64,000 nt of DNA from Ceriagrion tenellum (lineage: Eukaryota; Arthropoda; Insecta; Odonata; Coenagrionidae). Below are positions 12,036-22,100 of this stretch, one piece after another. Numbering within the stretch: position 1 is the first letter of the stretch; every line of letters starts with the position of its first letter. Location of the stretch: NCBI GenBank assembly GCA_963169105.1, contig OY720638.1, positions 7,364,749 through 7,428,748 on the forward strand. The letters are read 5' to 3'. The notes beneath the pieces were generated by a model. That model worked only from the letters and a program-made list of their open reading frames with translations, was not told where the DNA came from and ran no database searches. The translations under genes and the position numbers were made by a program.

Positions 12036-13194
12036 TCAGGCTCTCATTTTCCGTATAGATCCTTAGAAAAGGAACTAGTTCTGAAGAAAAAGAGTCAATT
12101 TTTGTAGAATTCTTTTCGTTATACAGAACAACTTCTAAGGAATTTTTAGCGGAGTCTAGCGGGCGTAATTTCCCAGCTAGAGCGATATAAGCATAGTCAT
12201 TCCTCACTATGGGACATGGTGCATCTAAAGCATGCGTCAAATTTCCGAAAAAAAGTCATTATTAAGGAAATTTTTTCTAAATTTGAATGGTTCTAGTGGG
12301 CGTAGTTTAACAGATAGAGCGCTAAACTCAATGCCATTCTTTTTCTCGGACGACTCGCATCTGATACACTCTTCCAATTCCAGAAAAAATCATTTTTAAG
12401 AAATATTTTCTATTCATTCCCGTTCTAACGGGAGTATTTTAAAAGCTATAGCACTAAACTCAATGCTCTTCCACTTGTCACCACTCAATGCCATTTGACT
12501 TTTTGGGACGAGTCGCACCTGAACCATGCGTCAAATTCCAGGAAAGTCATTTACCAAATTTAAAATGGCTCTTGCGGGTATAATTTCAAAGCCAAAGAGT
12601 TAAAATCATCAACATTTCACTTATTTGGACGAGTTGTATCTTATCCAGTCGTCCAATTCTATAAAAAGTTGTGATTATATCAACAAGACTTTAAATGCTT
12701 GTAGAGGGCGTAATTTTAAAGCCCTTAAAGCGCTAAACTCAATGCCATTTTATTTTTTGGGACGAGGAGAATGTGAATCATGCGTGTAATTTAAAAAAAT
12801 GTCAAACTTAAGCCAAATTACTTTCCAAAGTTTGAATGGCTTTAGCGTAATTTAACAGTTAGAGCGCTAAACTAAAGAAATTCCACTTTTTCGGATTGGG
12901 CGCATCTGATCCATTAGACAAAATTTAGATGAAGTTATTTTTAAGGAAATTTTTTTTAAAAATTCAATTGGCTCTAGCGGGCGTCATTTCTAAGCTAGAG
13001 GGTTAAACCCTTTCGAGGGCAAACCTTCTTACACTCTTTCGGACGAGACACATCATATTCATTCGCCAAATTGCAGAAGATTCATTTTTTATATATTTTT
13101 ATTAATTTTAACCCTCTATAGGGTAGTAGTATGGGAAGCTATTTTCATGATATTTTTTAACAAATTTGGTTTATTTGGATTTCTTCATTAGCAA

Positions 13195-14507
13195 AAAATG
13201 CATTGTCATAATAAAAAACTTTCACTTTCTTGTCACTTTCTTGAACGCCTCCACTCTACCCCACTCCCCTCAGACTGTGATCTCTTAATGGCCACCGTAG
13301 ATGTCACCTCTCTTTACACTTCTATTCCTCACTCTGAAGGACTTTCCGCCATTCGTCTTTTTCTTAACCAGCCCCCACGCCCCTAGTTCTGATTTTCTCC
13401 TTGACCTTTCCAACTTTATACTTACAAATAATGCTTTCTCCTTCAATAACAAATTCTACATCCAAACTAAAGGTTGTGCCATGGGCAGTCGTTTCAGCCC
13501 CTCCTATGCTAACCTCTTCTTGGGTGCCTTTGAGCAATCTTTTCTCTCTTCTTGCTCTCCTAAACCTCTTCTCTAGCTTCGTTACATTGACGATATTTTT
13601 CTCCTGTGGCCACATGGCCTTGATTCCCTTAACTCTTTCATCTCCTCCCTAAACTCCTCCTCCTCTGTCTCCTTCACTTCTAACATTTCTGCCTCCAACA
13701 TCACCTTTCTTGATGTAGACATCTCCCTCAATAACCTTAAATTCCACACTTCTGTCCATCTCAAGCCTACCAACAAGCAACAATATCTCCATTTTAACAG
13801 CTGTCACCCCTCCCACACTAAACGATCCCTCCCCTTTTCCCTTTCTATCCGTGGTCACCGAATCTGCAACAACCCCGACTCCCTTGACCTCTTTCTCTCT
13901 AATCTCCACCAATCCCTCCTTCGCAGAGGCTACCCTGAGCGTCTTCTTCAGAAAAAAATCCTACAACGACCCCCCTCTTCTAAATCTCTCTCTCTTAATA
14001 AGCGTCCTCGTGATCAAATCTCCCTCTGTACCACCTATTTCCCTGGAGTTCACTCCATCCGTCGCATAATTAAAAACCTCTACCCCATCCTCTCTGACAA
14101 CCTCACCACCTCCAAAATTTTTCCCCGCTGTCCTTCTCTCACTTTAAGACGCCCCCCCAACCTCTCCACCCTCTTTAAAATTACTAAACCTCTGTCTAAA
14201 TCAATCTCTAGCACCTCTAAATCCCTTCCGACGCCTTGCAATCGTCCGCGTTGCAAAACTTGCGGCATCCTTATCACCCAGCCTCTGCCTGATAAATTCC
14301 TTGACGTTCATCTTCCTTCCGTCCCCTCACTCTCTTGCGTTTCCCATAATGTTGTTTATATCCTCCTTTGTCAATTATGCCCTAGCTTTTACATTGGTTT
14401 GACCACGACTCCACTTAACATCCACATGAATGGCCACCGCTCTAGTTGCAATGAACCACCTTCCATTTCTGTTTCCCTCCCTGTCGCCACCCACGTATCT
14501 TCACTAT
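13195..14507 (+). pseudogene. Penelope-like element copy 1 (RT plus GIY-YIG), broken
   Basis: Translation on the plus strand gives PLE reverse transcriptase blocks: DLLMATVDVTSLYTSIPH (13285-13340), then after a frameshift near 13380 GCAMGSRFSPSYANLFL (13473-13525), a TAG stop at 13574-13576, and at once RYIDDIFLLWPHG with the YIDD catalytic box. From 13577 one frame stays open for about 310 codons to a stop near 14507. It contains FLDVDIS, CHPSHTKRSLPFSLSIRGHR, SLCTTYFPGVHSIRRIIKNL, a Cys-rich PCNRPRCKTC motif (near 14237), and the start of a GIY-YIG endonuclease (NVVYILLCQLCPSFYIGLTT, near 14355-14405). MGS has R in place of the usual P (MGSPLSP). The final ~70 codons are missing because the next PLE copy begins abruptly. 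The Cys-rich motif ahead of GIY-YIG suggests the Neptune-like group; that subgroup call is inference. Confidence 0.88.
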
Positions 14508-15350
14508 AGTAGCTGCCACCCCTCCCATACCAAACGCTCTCTTCCCTTCTCACTATCCATCCGAGGCCATCGTATTTGCAATAATCCTGAGTCCCTCAAT
14601 ACATTCCTTACCAACCTTCACCACTCGCTCCTCAAGCGTGGCTATCCAGAATCCCTTCTCGCTAAAAAAATCAGGAAAAATTGCCCCTCCTCCAAACCTC
14701 ATCCCACGAAAGACTCCCGCATCCTTTCTATTTGCACTACATATTTCCCGGGTGTTCAGTCTATCAATTTTATCCTTAAAGATCTCTTCCCCATTCTGAA
14801 AAACCACTCCTCCACTTCAAAAAGTTTCTCCCAGCCACCCTCAATCACATACAAGCGTCCTCCTAACTTGTCCGATTTATTAAAATCCACGACGCCTCTT
14901 TCCAAAATCCCTGTTGCCTCAAAACCCACCTCCTCCCCTTGTAATCGTCCCCGGTGCAAATTATGTCCCATCTTCAGTTCCTCCCCTCCTCCCAACTCCT
15001 CCATCGCCTCCTTCCCCAACCCTCTTCCCTCCTCTTGCGTCACCAGTAATGTTGTTTACCTCCTACAATGTAGGCTATGCCCTTCATTTTACATAGGAAA
15101 AAGTTCCACCCCCCTCAATATACGGATCAATAATCACCGTGCCAATTGCAAGAACCCAACTCAATCTGCTTCCCTTCCCGTGGCGATCCACGCCTCTCAA
15201 CACATGAAATCCTTTGACAACTGCTACAATGTTTCAGTTTTGCACTCCCTTCCACCATCTGCTTCCACTATTGAACTTAACTCTGTAGAGCTCTCCCTAA
15301 TTTGGCTCTATCACGCGTTCCTCCCCCCCGGCATCAATGTCTCTCACTAA
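14508..15350 (+). pseudogene. Penelope-like element copy 2, 5'-truncated, open to its stop
   Basis: The open frame 14430-15350 starts out of frame within copy 1. From about 14508 it encodes a second PLE C-terminal part: CHPSHTKRSLPFSLSIRGHR, CTTYFPGVQSINFILKDLFP, SPCNRPRCKLCP (near 14935), then a GIY-YIG domain (NVVYLLQCRLCPSFYIGKSS, near 15046-15105), ending in PPGINVSH and TAA at 15350. This part has no stop. Compared with copy 1 it matches closely around the first block, then diverges strongly (for example KNHSSTSKSFSQPP against SDNLTTSKIFPRCP), so the two belong to different subfamilies. No reverse transcriptase core is present, so it cannot be autonomous. Confidence 0.85.
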
Positions 15351-15363
15351 TCCCCCTCTCCTT

Positions 15364-15585
<222 letters not shown>

Positions 15586-16520
15586 AGCGTCCACGTGCAC
15601 ACATCCCCCACCCGTTTTAAGGGCACACGACCTTTCCACTGCAAAGGTTTCACCAACTCCTCTGCGTCATGTTTATACCTGCATAGTGATAGTAGAGCCA
15701 TGGGCTGAGGAAGTTCGCTCCACAGGTTTTGCTCCCACGAGTGCACGGAGGGACATACACAAAGAAAAGCAGACGGCCCTAGCGCTCCACCCACGATGAC
15801 CTCGCCTACTAGAAGCCACCCTAAACAATTCGATCAAAGTCCTCCCTATTTTGACACTTTTACTGTTTCCATTTAGAACTTCGACGCATTTTATCCTTAC
15901 CGCCACAAGATCAGTAAAATTATGTAAAATACGTACGTTTTTAAAATATCAAATAAAAAAAATGTATATCATAATGAAAGGATTTCGACAAAAGTGGCTC
16001 AGATATTTTTATTGCACAAGTGAAAATGATACAACTGAATTGTACTTTTAAAACTTTTTATTTGCTTATAATAATTTTATTCATGTATAGCGGGAAGGCA
16101 TATCGCTAAAATTATTTCAGAGGTTAGATTAGGTTTCAGGAAATACCTAAATACGCAATTTGAAAATATGAGTGTAAAAAATAAAATGTCTTGGGCAGCA
16201 TGCTTTTGCAAAGTTGATGATTTCTGTAATGACATTTCTTGAATGAAATTATGCACTTAGCTGGTAAAATAACTGTCAAATATATAAAATATTGGACATG
16301 GAGATGAAACTCCTGAGAGAGTATAAAACCAGTAATATAAATTTGCAGATGTGCGTAATTATAATTATTTTAAAAAATGTGGTAAATATTTACCGACATT
16401 TTACGAGTACATCTACACACTGCCCCGCGAGCCGAAAATCATAGAAGTGAGAAAATCATAAAATACAATATATTACTACAATAAATGCTTGTTTATTCAT
16501 ATGATTAATTTATGACACAT
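15586..16520. other. No recognised feature
   Basis: The first ~220 bp are fairly GC-rich and unique in the window. The rest is AT-rich with no long frame. It may include flank of the piggyBac-like remnant to the right, but I could not find its terminal repeats. Confidence 0.4.
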
Positions 16521-16525
16521 TTGAG

Positions 16526-17030
16526 TTAGATGGAGTCAAAAGAAGGGCACCAATCGCAGCATATGCCCACATTGCACCCAGAACAATAACAATAAGTCCT
16601 CTTCACCTTCGTCTTGGAGCTGTAATGAGCATATCTCCTTCCGGTTCCCTTTTTTGTTCTGTGGTTTCTGACATTCCAGTCTCACGGCGTTTTCCACAGT
16701 CAGAGAGCCTTGGGGGTCATTTCTTTTCTTCGCTCGCCCCTTCGGTGAAGAAATTTTGACCGCCTCGCATAACTGCCCACAAGGCGTGAGGCAAAACTTA
16801 AGCTAAATTCTAAATGGAATAGAATTTTCCCTATAGGGTTAGTCACCTTGCATATCATATGGCTGTTCACAATAGCTGCATCAAAATAGTTATAAAATAG
16901 CTTTAATCACCACTCCCATGGCTTCCACGGGACACCATAGCATGAAAGCAACTGGTCAAACAAATCTCCTCCACCCATAAACTTGTTGTAGTACGAAATT
17001 ACTTATGGAACATCAGCATTTTCCGATAAA
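16526..17030 (-). pseudogene. piggyBac-type transposase C-terminal remnant
   Basis: On the minus strand from about 17030 the frame reads VISYYNKFMGGGDLFDQLLS, then after a TGA stop LKLFYNYFDAAIVNS. This is the conserved piggyBac block (YNK.MGGVD..DQ....Y followed by W...F...D....NA). Near the end comes a Cys-rich segment, YCYCSGCNVGICCDWCPSF, ending at a TAA at 16526-16528. It occupies the place of the C-terminal cysteine-rich domain that binds transposon ends in piggyBac. The TGA replaces a Trp expected in the family, and the region between the blocks has lost frame. The catalytic DDD portion further upstream is not recognisable. Confidence 0.75.
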
Positions 17031-17595
17031 CCTACTTTATTAATTCTTAAACCTGGCTATTTTCATCGGGTTGTGCATTGATGAAATGACATTGCCGTTC
17101 TTATGGCATATCATGGGATATCATGGGTTGTTCACGAACTTCTTGAAGGTCTGTATCCGTATCTAAGTCCCACTTCAGAATCTAAAGCCATCTCATCCGT
17201 GACGCCCAATACACTACATCTTGGCGATCATCTCATGGTCATTAAGATCATACTTTCTTCGATCCTTGCTATAAAAATACATTATTTTTTCTTAAATGTG
17301 TATGCTTTTCATAGGCATACAAAAAGAGTACTTAGAGGAGAAATTTACGCGACGAGATGTGCAAGGGCCCTTTTTATGGCACTACCTGCCATGAAAGCGG
17401 GAGAGGGGCAAAATTTCAGCCGGAGGAGACCGTGAAAATATTTTTTGCTCGGCTAAACGGTACTAAAATACTGTAAAAAAATACATGTGGGTCATTCCCA
17501 TTGGGCCACTTTGGACCAAAGTTGACCCTTGACACCTCTGATTTTGACGAAGCTTAGAGAGAACGTTCGCTTATTGAAGTAATGAATACAATTTC

Positions 17596-17639
17596 GAGTG
17601 TTTTGCAAAACTCAAAGGAGTGTTTTGCAAAACTCAAAG
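17596..17639. repeat. Two exact 22-bp tandem units containing a palindrome
   Basis: Units 17596-17617 and 17618-17639 are identical. Each carries the palindromic core GAGTGTTTTGCAAAACTC-like sequence centred on TTTTGCAAAA. Confidence 0.9.
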
Positions 17640-18374
17640 TGTTGATTAAAGTAAATGTAAATTAAAAATAGCAACTGCACTATTTATTATTTAAACATTT
17701 TATAATAAACATTAAATTGTTTAGTTTTTGATGTATGTCACATTTGTTCGATCTCATTTTTTACATAATATACTTACCTTATTATGTTATGCATATACTA
17801 TAAAAATTTTAAGAGGGTGTTCTCTCATTTAAGAGAGAAAAATATTTTTGAAATTTTCACCGTAACGCCCATTCCATACCGGTAGATGCAGTTATTCATC
17901 ATTTGCATTGCATTTTGCGTCCATTGTTGCATTTTTAGCGTAATGAACGTACCTAAGGTAATTCAAAAATTAAGTGAAGCAATATCGAGCAATTCTTTAA
18001 AAAATAATACCTTTTGAAATATTTAAACAAACTACGGGACCATGATTTCCGCAGAAGAAAGATCGTCCATCATAAAGTGAACGTTAAAATACTTCATTAA
18101 AAGAGCAGAAACTTTATGAGGGAATCAAGGGGAATCATGGGGAAGGGTCCCCAAAATGGAACATTATCAGATTGCCAGGAGTCAGAGAGTTCAGCGCCAG
18201 GATGCGAGCGTGGGGACAGAAGTGACGGTGAATTTTCTCCAAAGATAGCTGTGCTCGAGAGGCTCCATCGGAGTACAGTAACTTTAGGAAATTCCCCAGT
18301 TAACGTAAAGAAACAGTCGTTCTAAAAAATATCGCAAGGAGAAGTTTCGCCGAATACATTTAGGGAGTCTTTAA
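17640..18374. other. No recognised feature
   Basis: AT-rich sequence with no long or conserved open frame, between the piggyBac-like remnant and the second satellite block. Confidence 0.4.
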
Positions 18375-19140
18375 AAATATAGCCAATGAAAAAGAGCATT
18401 TTTAAAATTAAAATTATTTTGAAGGAAAATTATTTTTCAATTTTCAATTACCTCTAGCGGGCGTACTTTTGAAGCTAGAGAGTCAAAACTATCGCCAATC
18501 CACTCTTTCGGACGAAACGCATCATATCCATTCGTCAAATTCTAGAAAGAGGCATTTCTAAGGAATTTTTTTCCTCAATTTTTTAATAGTTCTACCGGGC
18601 GTAATTTCTACAGCTAAAGCCCTAAGGTCAATCAAATTTGACTCTTTGGCAAGAGGCCCCTTTGAACCATTCGTCAAATTCCAGAAAAATCATTTTTAGG
18701 AAAATTATTTACCAAATTCAAATGGCTTTTGCGGGCGTAATTTCAAAGCTGAAAAGTTAAAACCATCGCCATTGCACTCTTTTGTACAAGTCGCATCTTA
18801 TTCATACGTCAAATCCCAGAAAAAGTCATATTTAAGAATTTTTTACAAATTTTTAAATGATTCTAGCGGGCGTGTTATAACAGTTAGAGCGCTAAAATTT
18901 ATGCCATTCCACTCTTTCGGACGCGTCACATCTGATCCACTCGTGAAATTTTAGATAAAGTCATTTATAGGGAAAATATTTTTTCAAAATTTTAATGGCT
19001 TAATAGAGCGATAAAACTAACGCCATTCCTTTTTATGGGTGGAGGCGCATTTGATGCATTCGTCAAATTCTAGATGAAGTCATTTTTTTGGAAAATTATG
19101 TTTCAAAATTTAATTTGTACCGGCGGGCATAATTTAAATA
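18375..19140 (+). repeat. Second block of the ~137-bp satellite, ~5-6 monomers
   Basis: The same monomer words as in the main array recur in the same orientation: GCGGGCGTA near 18457, 18597, 18730 and 18868, TTCGGACG near 18508 and 18916, and ATTCGTCAAATTC near 18530. Homology fades after GGCGGGCATAATTTAAAT at 19120-19140. About 5.2 kb of PLE, microsatellite and piggyBac-derived DNA separate it from the main array. Confidence 0.88.
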
Positions 19141-19144
19141 TTTC

Positions 19145-22100
19145 AATTTGAGGCAATATTTCCAAGCAAACTAATTACTCTAAGCAAACACAAGTGCTTA
19201 AGCTTTGATGAAAATAAAAAAATGTTAAAAGTGAAAATAAAACTAGCGACCTACAACAGAAAGAAACTACAGCTAAATTTGAATAAAAATACCGGAAATA
19301 ATATGTAATACAATAGCTAAACCGAGTCTCTTGCCTACTCGACAACATTAATAAACCAATAAAATTACAAGGAAGATGAAAAAATTTTAAAAAGATGAAA
19401 AGTAAAAAATGAACTTAAGACAAAAACAGGTTAGTCTCTATGATAAATAAATGTACCATAACCTATGAAGTTCAAGCAAAAAATACACATGCCTATCAAG
19501 AATAAGCAATGAATACTATACTCAAAATGATTTTTCATGATGTAACTATGTAAAAATAGGAAAAATATGCCATTGGAACACTTTATTCACCACTTTCTCA
19601 ATGCACACTCAAGATCTATATATACACACACACACAGGCAGGGCTTAAAAATCAATGACAGCATTTTGTAAAGATATAATATATTTATTTATTGCTCTGA
19701 CATGAGTTAACACCTGTTTTGTTTATTAAACATATCTTAAATACTGTACAAAGATACATTAGGCTACCTTATCCTCTGTACAAACCATTTTATACAATTT
19801 GTGAAACAACTTTTACAACACTACCATTACCAAATGACACCTAGATACAGTAAAAAATTACACAAAAATGGTTATAAATTGCAATGGCCCTTTCTCCTTT
19901 GAAGATTGAACCATGAATGCTTTTTTCATTAAGATACAATACAATACCTTCCAGAATGAAGTTGTGCAATTCCACATCCTCTAATATTAATTTAATACGA
20001 ATGGGCTTACCCGTAAAGACTTCTCTTTCCATTTAGAATAGCCCAACATAATGGCCCAGTTCTTGTAATGTATCACATTCTCTTCTGAAAGAATACTGCC
20101 TTACTCAACTTAAAAAGTCATCAAAATAAATACATTTTTGTAGGCACTCATGAACGCTCTAATTTTCTAACAAATGGTGAAACTCCTTGTGGTGATATAA
20201 TGATGATGAACCGTAGAGTACGGATATTTTTGAAAAATACTTTGTAATTAGCATATCAAATGCAGAACTTATGCTTTGAAAGCGTGAACTTTTTATTTTT
20301 GCTCTACTGAAGTGGTATTATTTGGCAACGCATACAGTCTTTCATTTTAAAAAATACCTCATGAGTTCAACCCATTTGATGAATTTAGTGTAAATTGTCA
20401 ATTTTAACACGTACATTATTACACAAGAATTTCACTACCTTGGATGAAATGACAATGGCAAAGAATGTTACCTCCCCTTCTACTCAACACCATAACCTGG
20501 TAATATAAACTCTGCACAATATAGGTACACATGAAAAGACCACCCTAACAATCAATTTATTACTCTTTCAATCGCCCAAAAAACTAAAACCAATGAATAT
20601 ATTACTATATTTTGGTCAAAATACATTTAAAATACTAAATTAAAACTTCAAATATTTTCATTGTTGCCCATCAGAATGGATCTAACTTATCATGAACTTA
20701 TTGTATGAGAGAAAGTCAATAAAAAAATATTTGACCGAAACTTTTTTTCTCATAACAATATCAGCTATTATTAACTTGCTGGATGGAAAGTATTGTTTAA
20801 TTTATAAGGATGAGTGTGTGGCTGAAACAAGCACAGAAAACAATTAACAAAATACAGCCTCTCTTGCAGTGGAATGATTCAATGAATTAAGTTTAAAAAA
20901 TAGGAATTAAATTTGCTTCTTAAACTACCCACCCCCTGTTGTGGAAATTTCTGAGGTATACATTTGTTCAAAAAGTAGCATTGCTCAACAGCATTTTCAG
21001 TACCAAGAAACATTAAATTTAGTATCACAGTATTTAGAAATAATCTTACTGAATTGATAGTAACAATGATAAAGGTTAGGCAGAACAGGAACCAAGTGAG
21101 TAACAATAGAGCAACTAATTACCTGCTGGAGATCTTTTGATTATCAAGACTTGTGACCAGTGTTATAAATGGATGCAAACAATGATGATATTTTGTATCA
21201 AGGTTTCATAAGGTGATCATCACTCGAATATTTGTAATATACATGAATGTATCAAAATTGAGTATCTTTGAAAAGATCACAGACAAAAGTGAGCCAGGAA
21301 CTTGGTGATTCATCAAGTAGTGAGGAATTCCTGACAAAAAGTGCAGCACGAGCTGAAGAGGATAAGAGTTCCCTAAATTCATTCATTATTTATGAAAGAC
21401 TGAAGATTTTAAAGCTCAAAATTTTCATCCCCCAGCCTTGTATGATTTTCTTCTGGTACATGAAATGTATTGTTTTGATGAAAAATAACATTCAAGAGAG
21501 AATAAGATGATGATTATGATAAATTCAGAGGTTTGAAATTCTTTCCTTTCTATCACTTTAATTAAAGACTGTTATGACAAAAACATATATGATCAGAAAT
21601 AGGCAATGAATATTGCTATTTTTGGCTGAGTTAGAACTTGATATGGAAAAATTGGATTAAAATGGATTTGTAGTTGATTGAACAAACATCATAAAGATAG
21701 GAAGCGGTGTCTTGCTGGAATTAATAAGGAGAAATACCACAGTTTACATCTTATTTCAAATAATGTGGAGGTAATCATTAACTCATACAATTCATAATCT
21801 TCCCCAAGCAAAACTTTTTCTTCTGGAACTGGGGTGGGACAGTGATTATCTTGGGCTGTACAAGCAAAATACAGTCTTGAGACTGGGCTGCAAAGGGGTG
21901 GATACAAAAATATGAGGCATAACTGTGTGGAACTGGGGTGCATCAGGGTTGCAACTCCTCTGTGTGACAAGATGATTTTTCCATCTCAATTCCACCTGTG
22001 ACATGAGCAATAAGGAAGAGTCAACTCTTCTGTAAGAGGGTACATTCACCTTCCGTTTTCAACTGCTGTGGCTGTGACCTCCCTTATCACATATGGGACC

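Larger units (their letters stand above)
11697..12158. mobile_element. Palindrome-rich insert in the satellite, MITE-like
   Basis: The satellite stops after AAATGGCTCC and resumes with TCTAGCGGGCGTAATTT. The DNA between is unrelated and built from variants of TTCTGTAGAA / TTCTGCAGAA and CCTTAGGACG. Its left edge (GCTAAAATATTCTGTATAG) and the reverse complement of its right edge (GCTAAAAATTCCTTAGAAG...TTCTGTATA) share words, which suggests weak terminal inverted repeats. A phrase of about 25 bp (TATAGRTCCTTAGAAAA.GAACT) is repeated in direct orientation near 11898 and 12052. A non-autonomous DNA transposon is plausible; I cannot name a family, and a target duplication is not clear. Confidence 0.45.
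6770..13105 (+). repeat. Tandem satellite array, ~137-bp monomer, ~45 diverged copies
   Basis: A unit recurs about every 134-141 bp. Key words in order are AGCGGGCGTAATTT, CAGCTAGAGCGCTAAA, AATGCCATTCCACTC, TTCGGACGAGGCGCATC, ATTCGTCAAATTCCAG, AAAGTCATTTTTAAGGAAAA and AAATTTTTAAATGGCT. Starts of the GGGCGTAA word fall near 6903, 7037, 7176, 7558, 7693, 7965, 8119, 8255, 8396, 8528, 8665, 8806, 9217, 9357 and so on. Copies differ from each other by perhaps 20-35 percent by eye. Distinct monomer types recur (see findings). No open frame is conserved, so it is not coding. A 460-bp unrelated insert interrupts it at 11697-12158. The array abuts PLE fragments on both sides. Confidence 0.9.

Noticed and set aside
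6770..13105. CRISPR-like or coding interpretation of the regular repeat
   Set aside because: The spacing is regular, but the whole ~137-bp unit repeats with 20-35 percent divergence. There are no short exact repeats separated by unique spacers, and no open frame is conserved.
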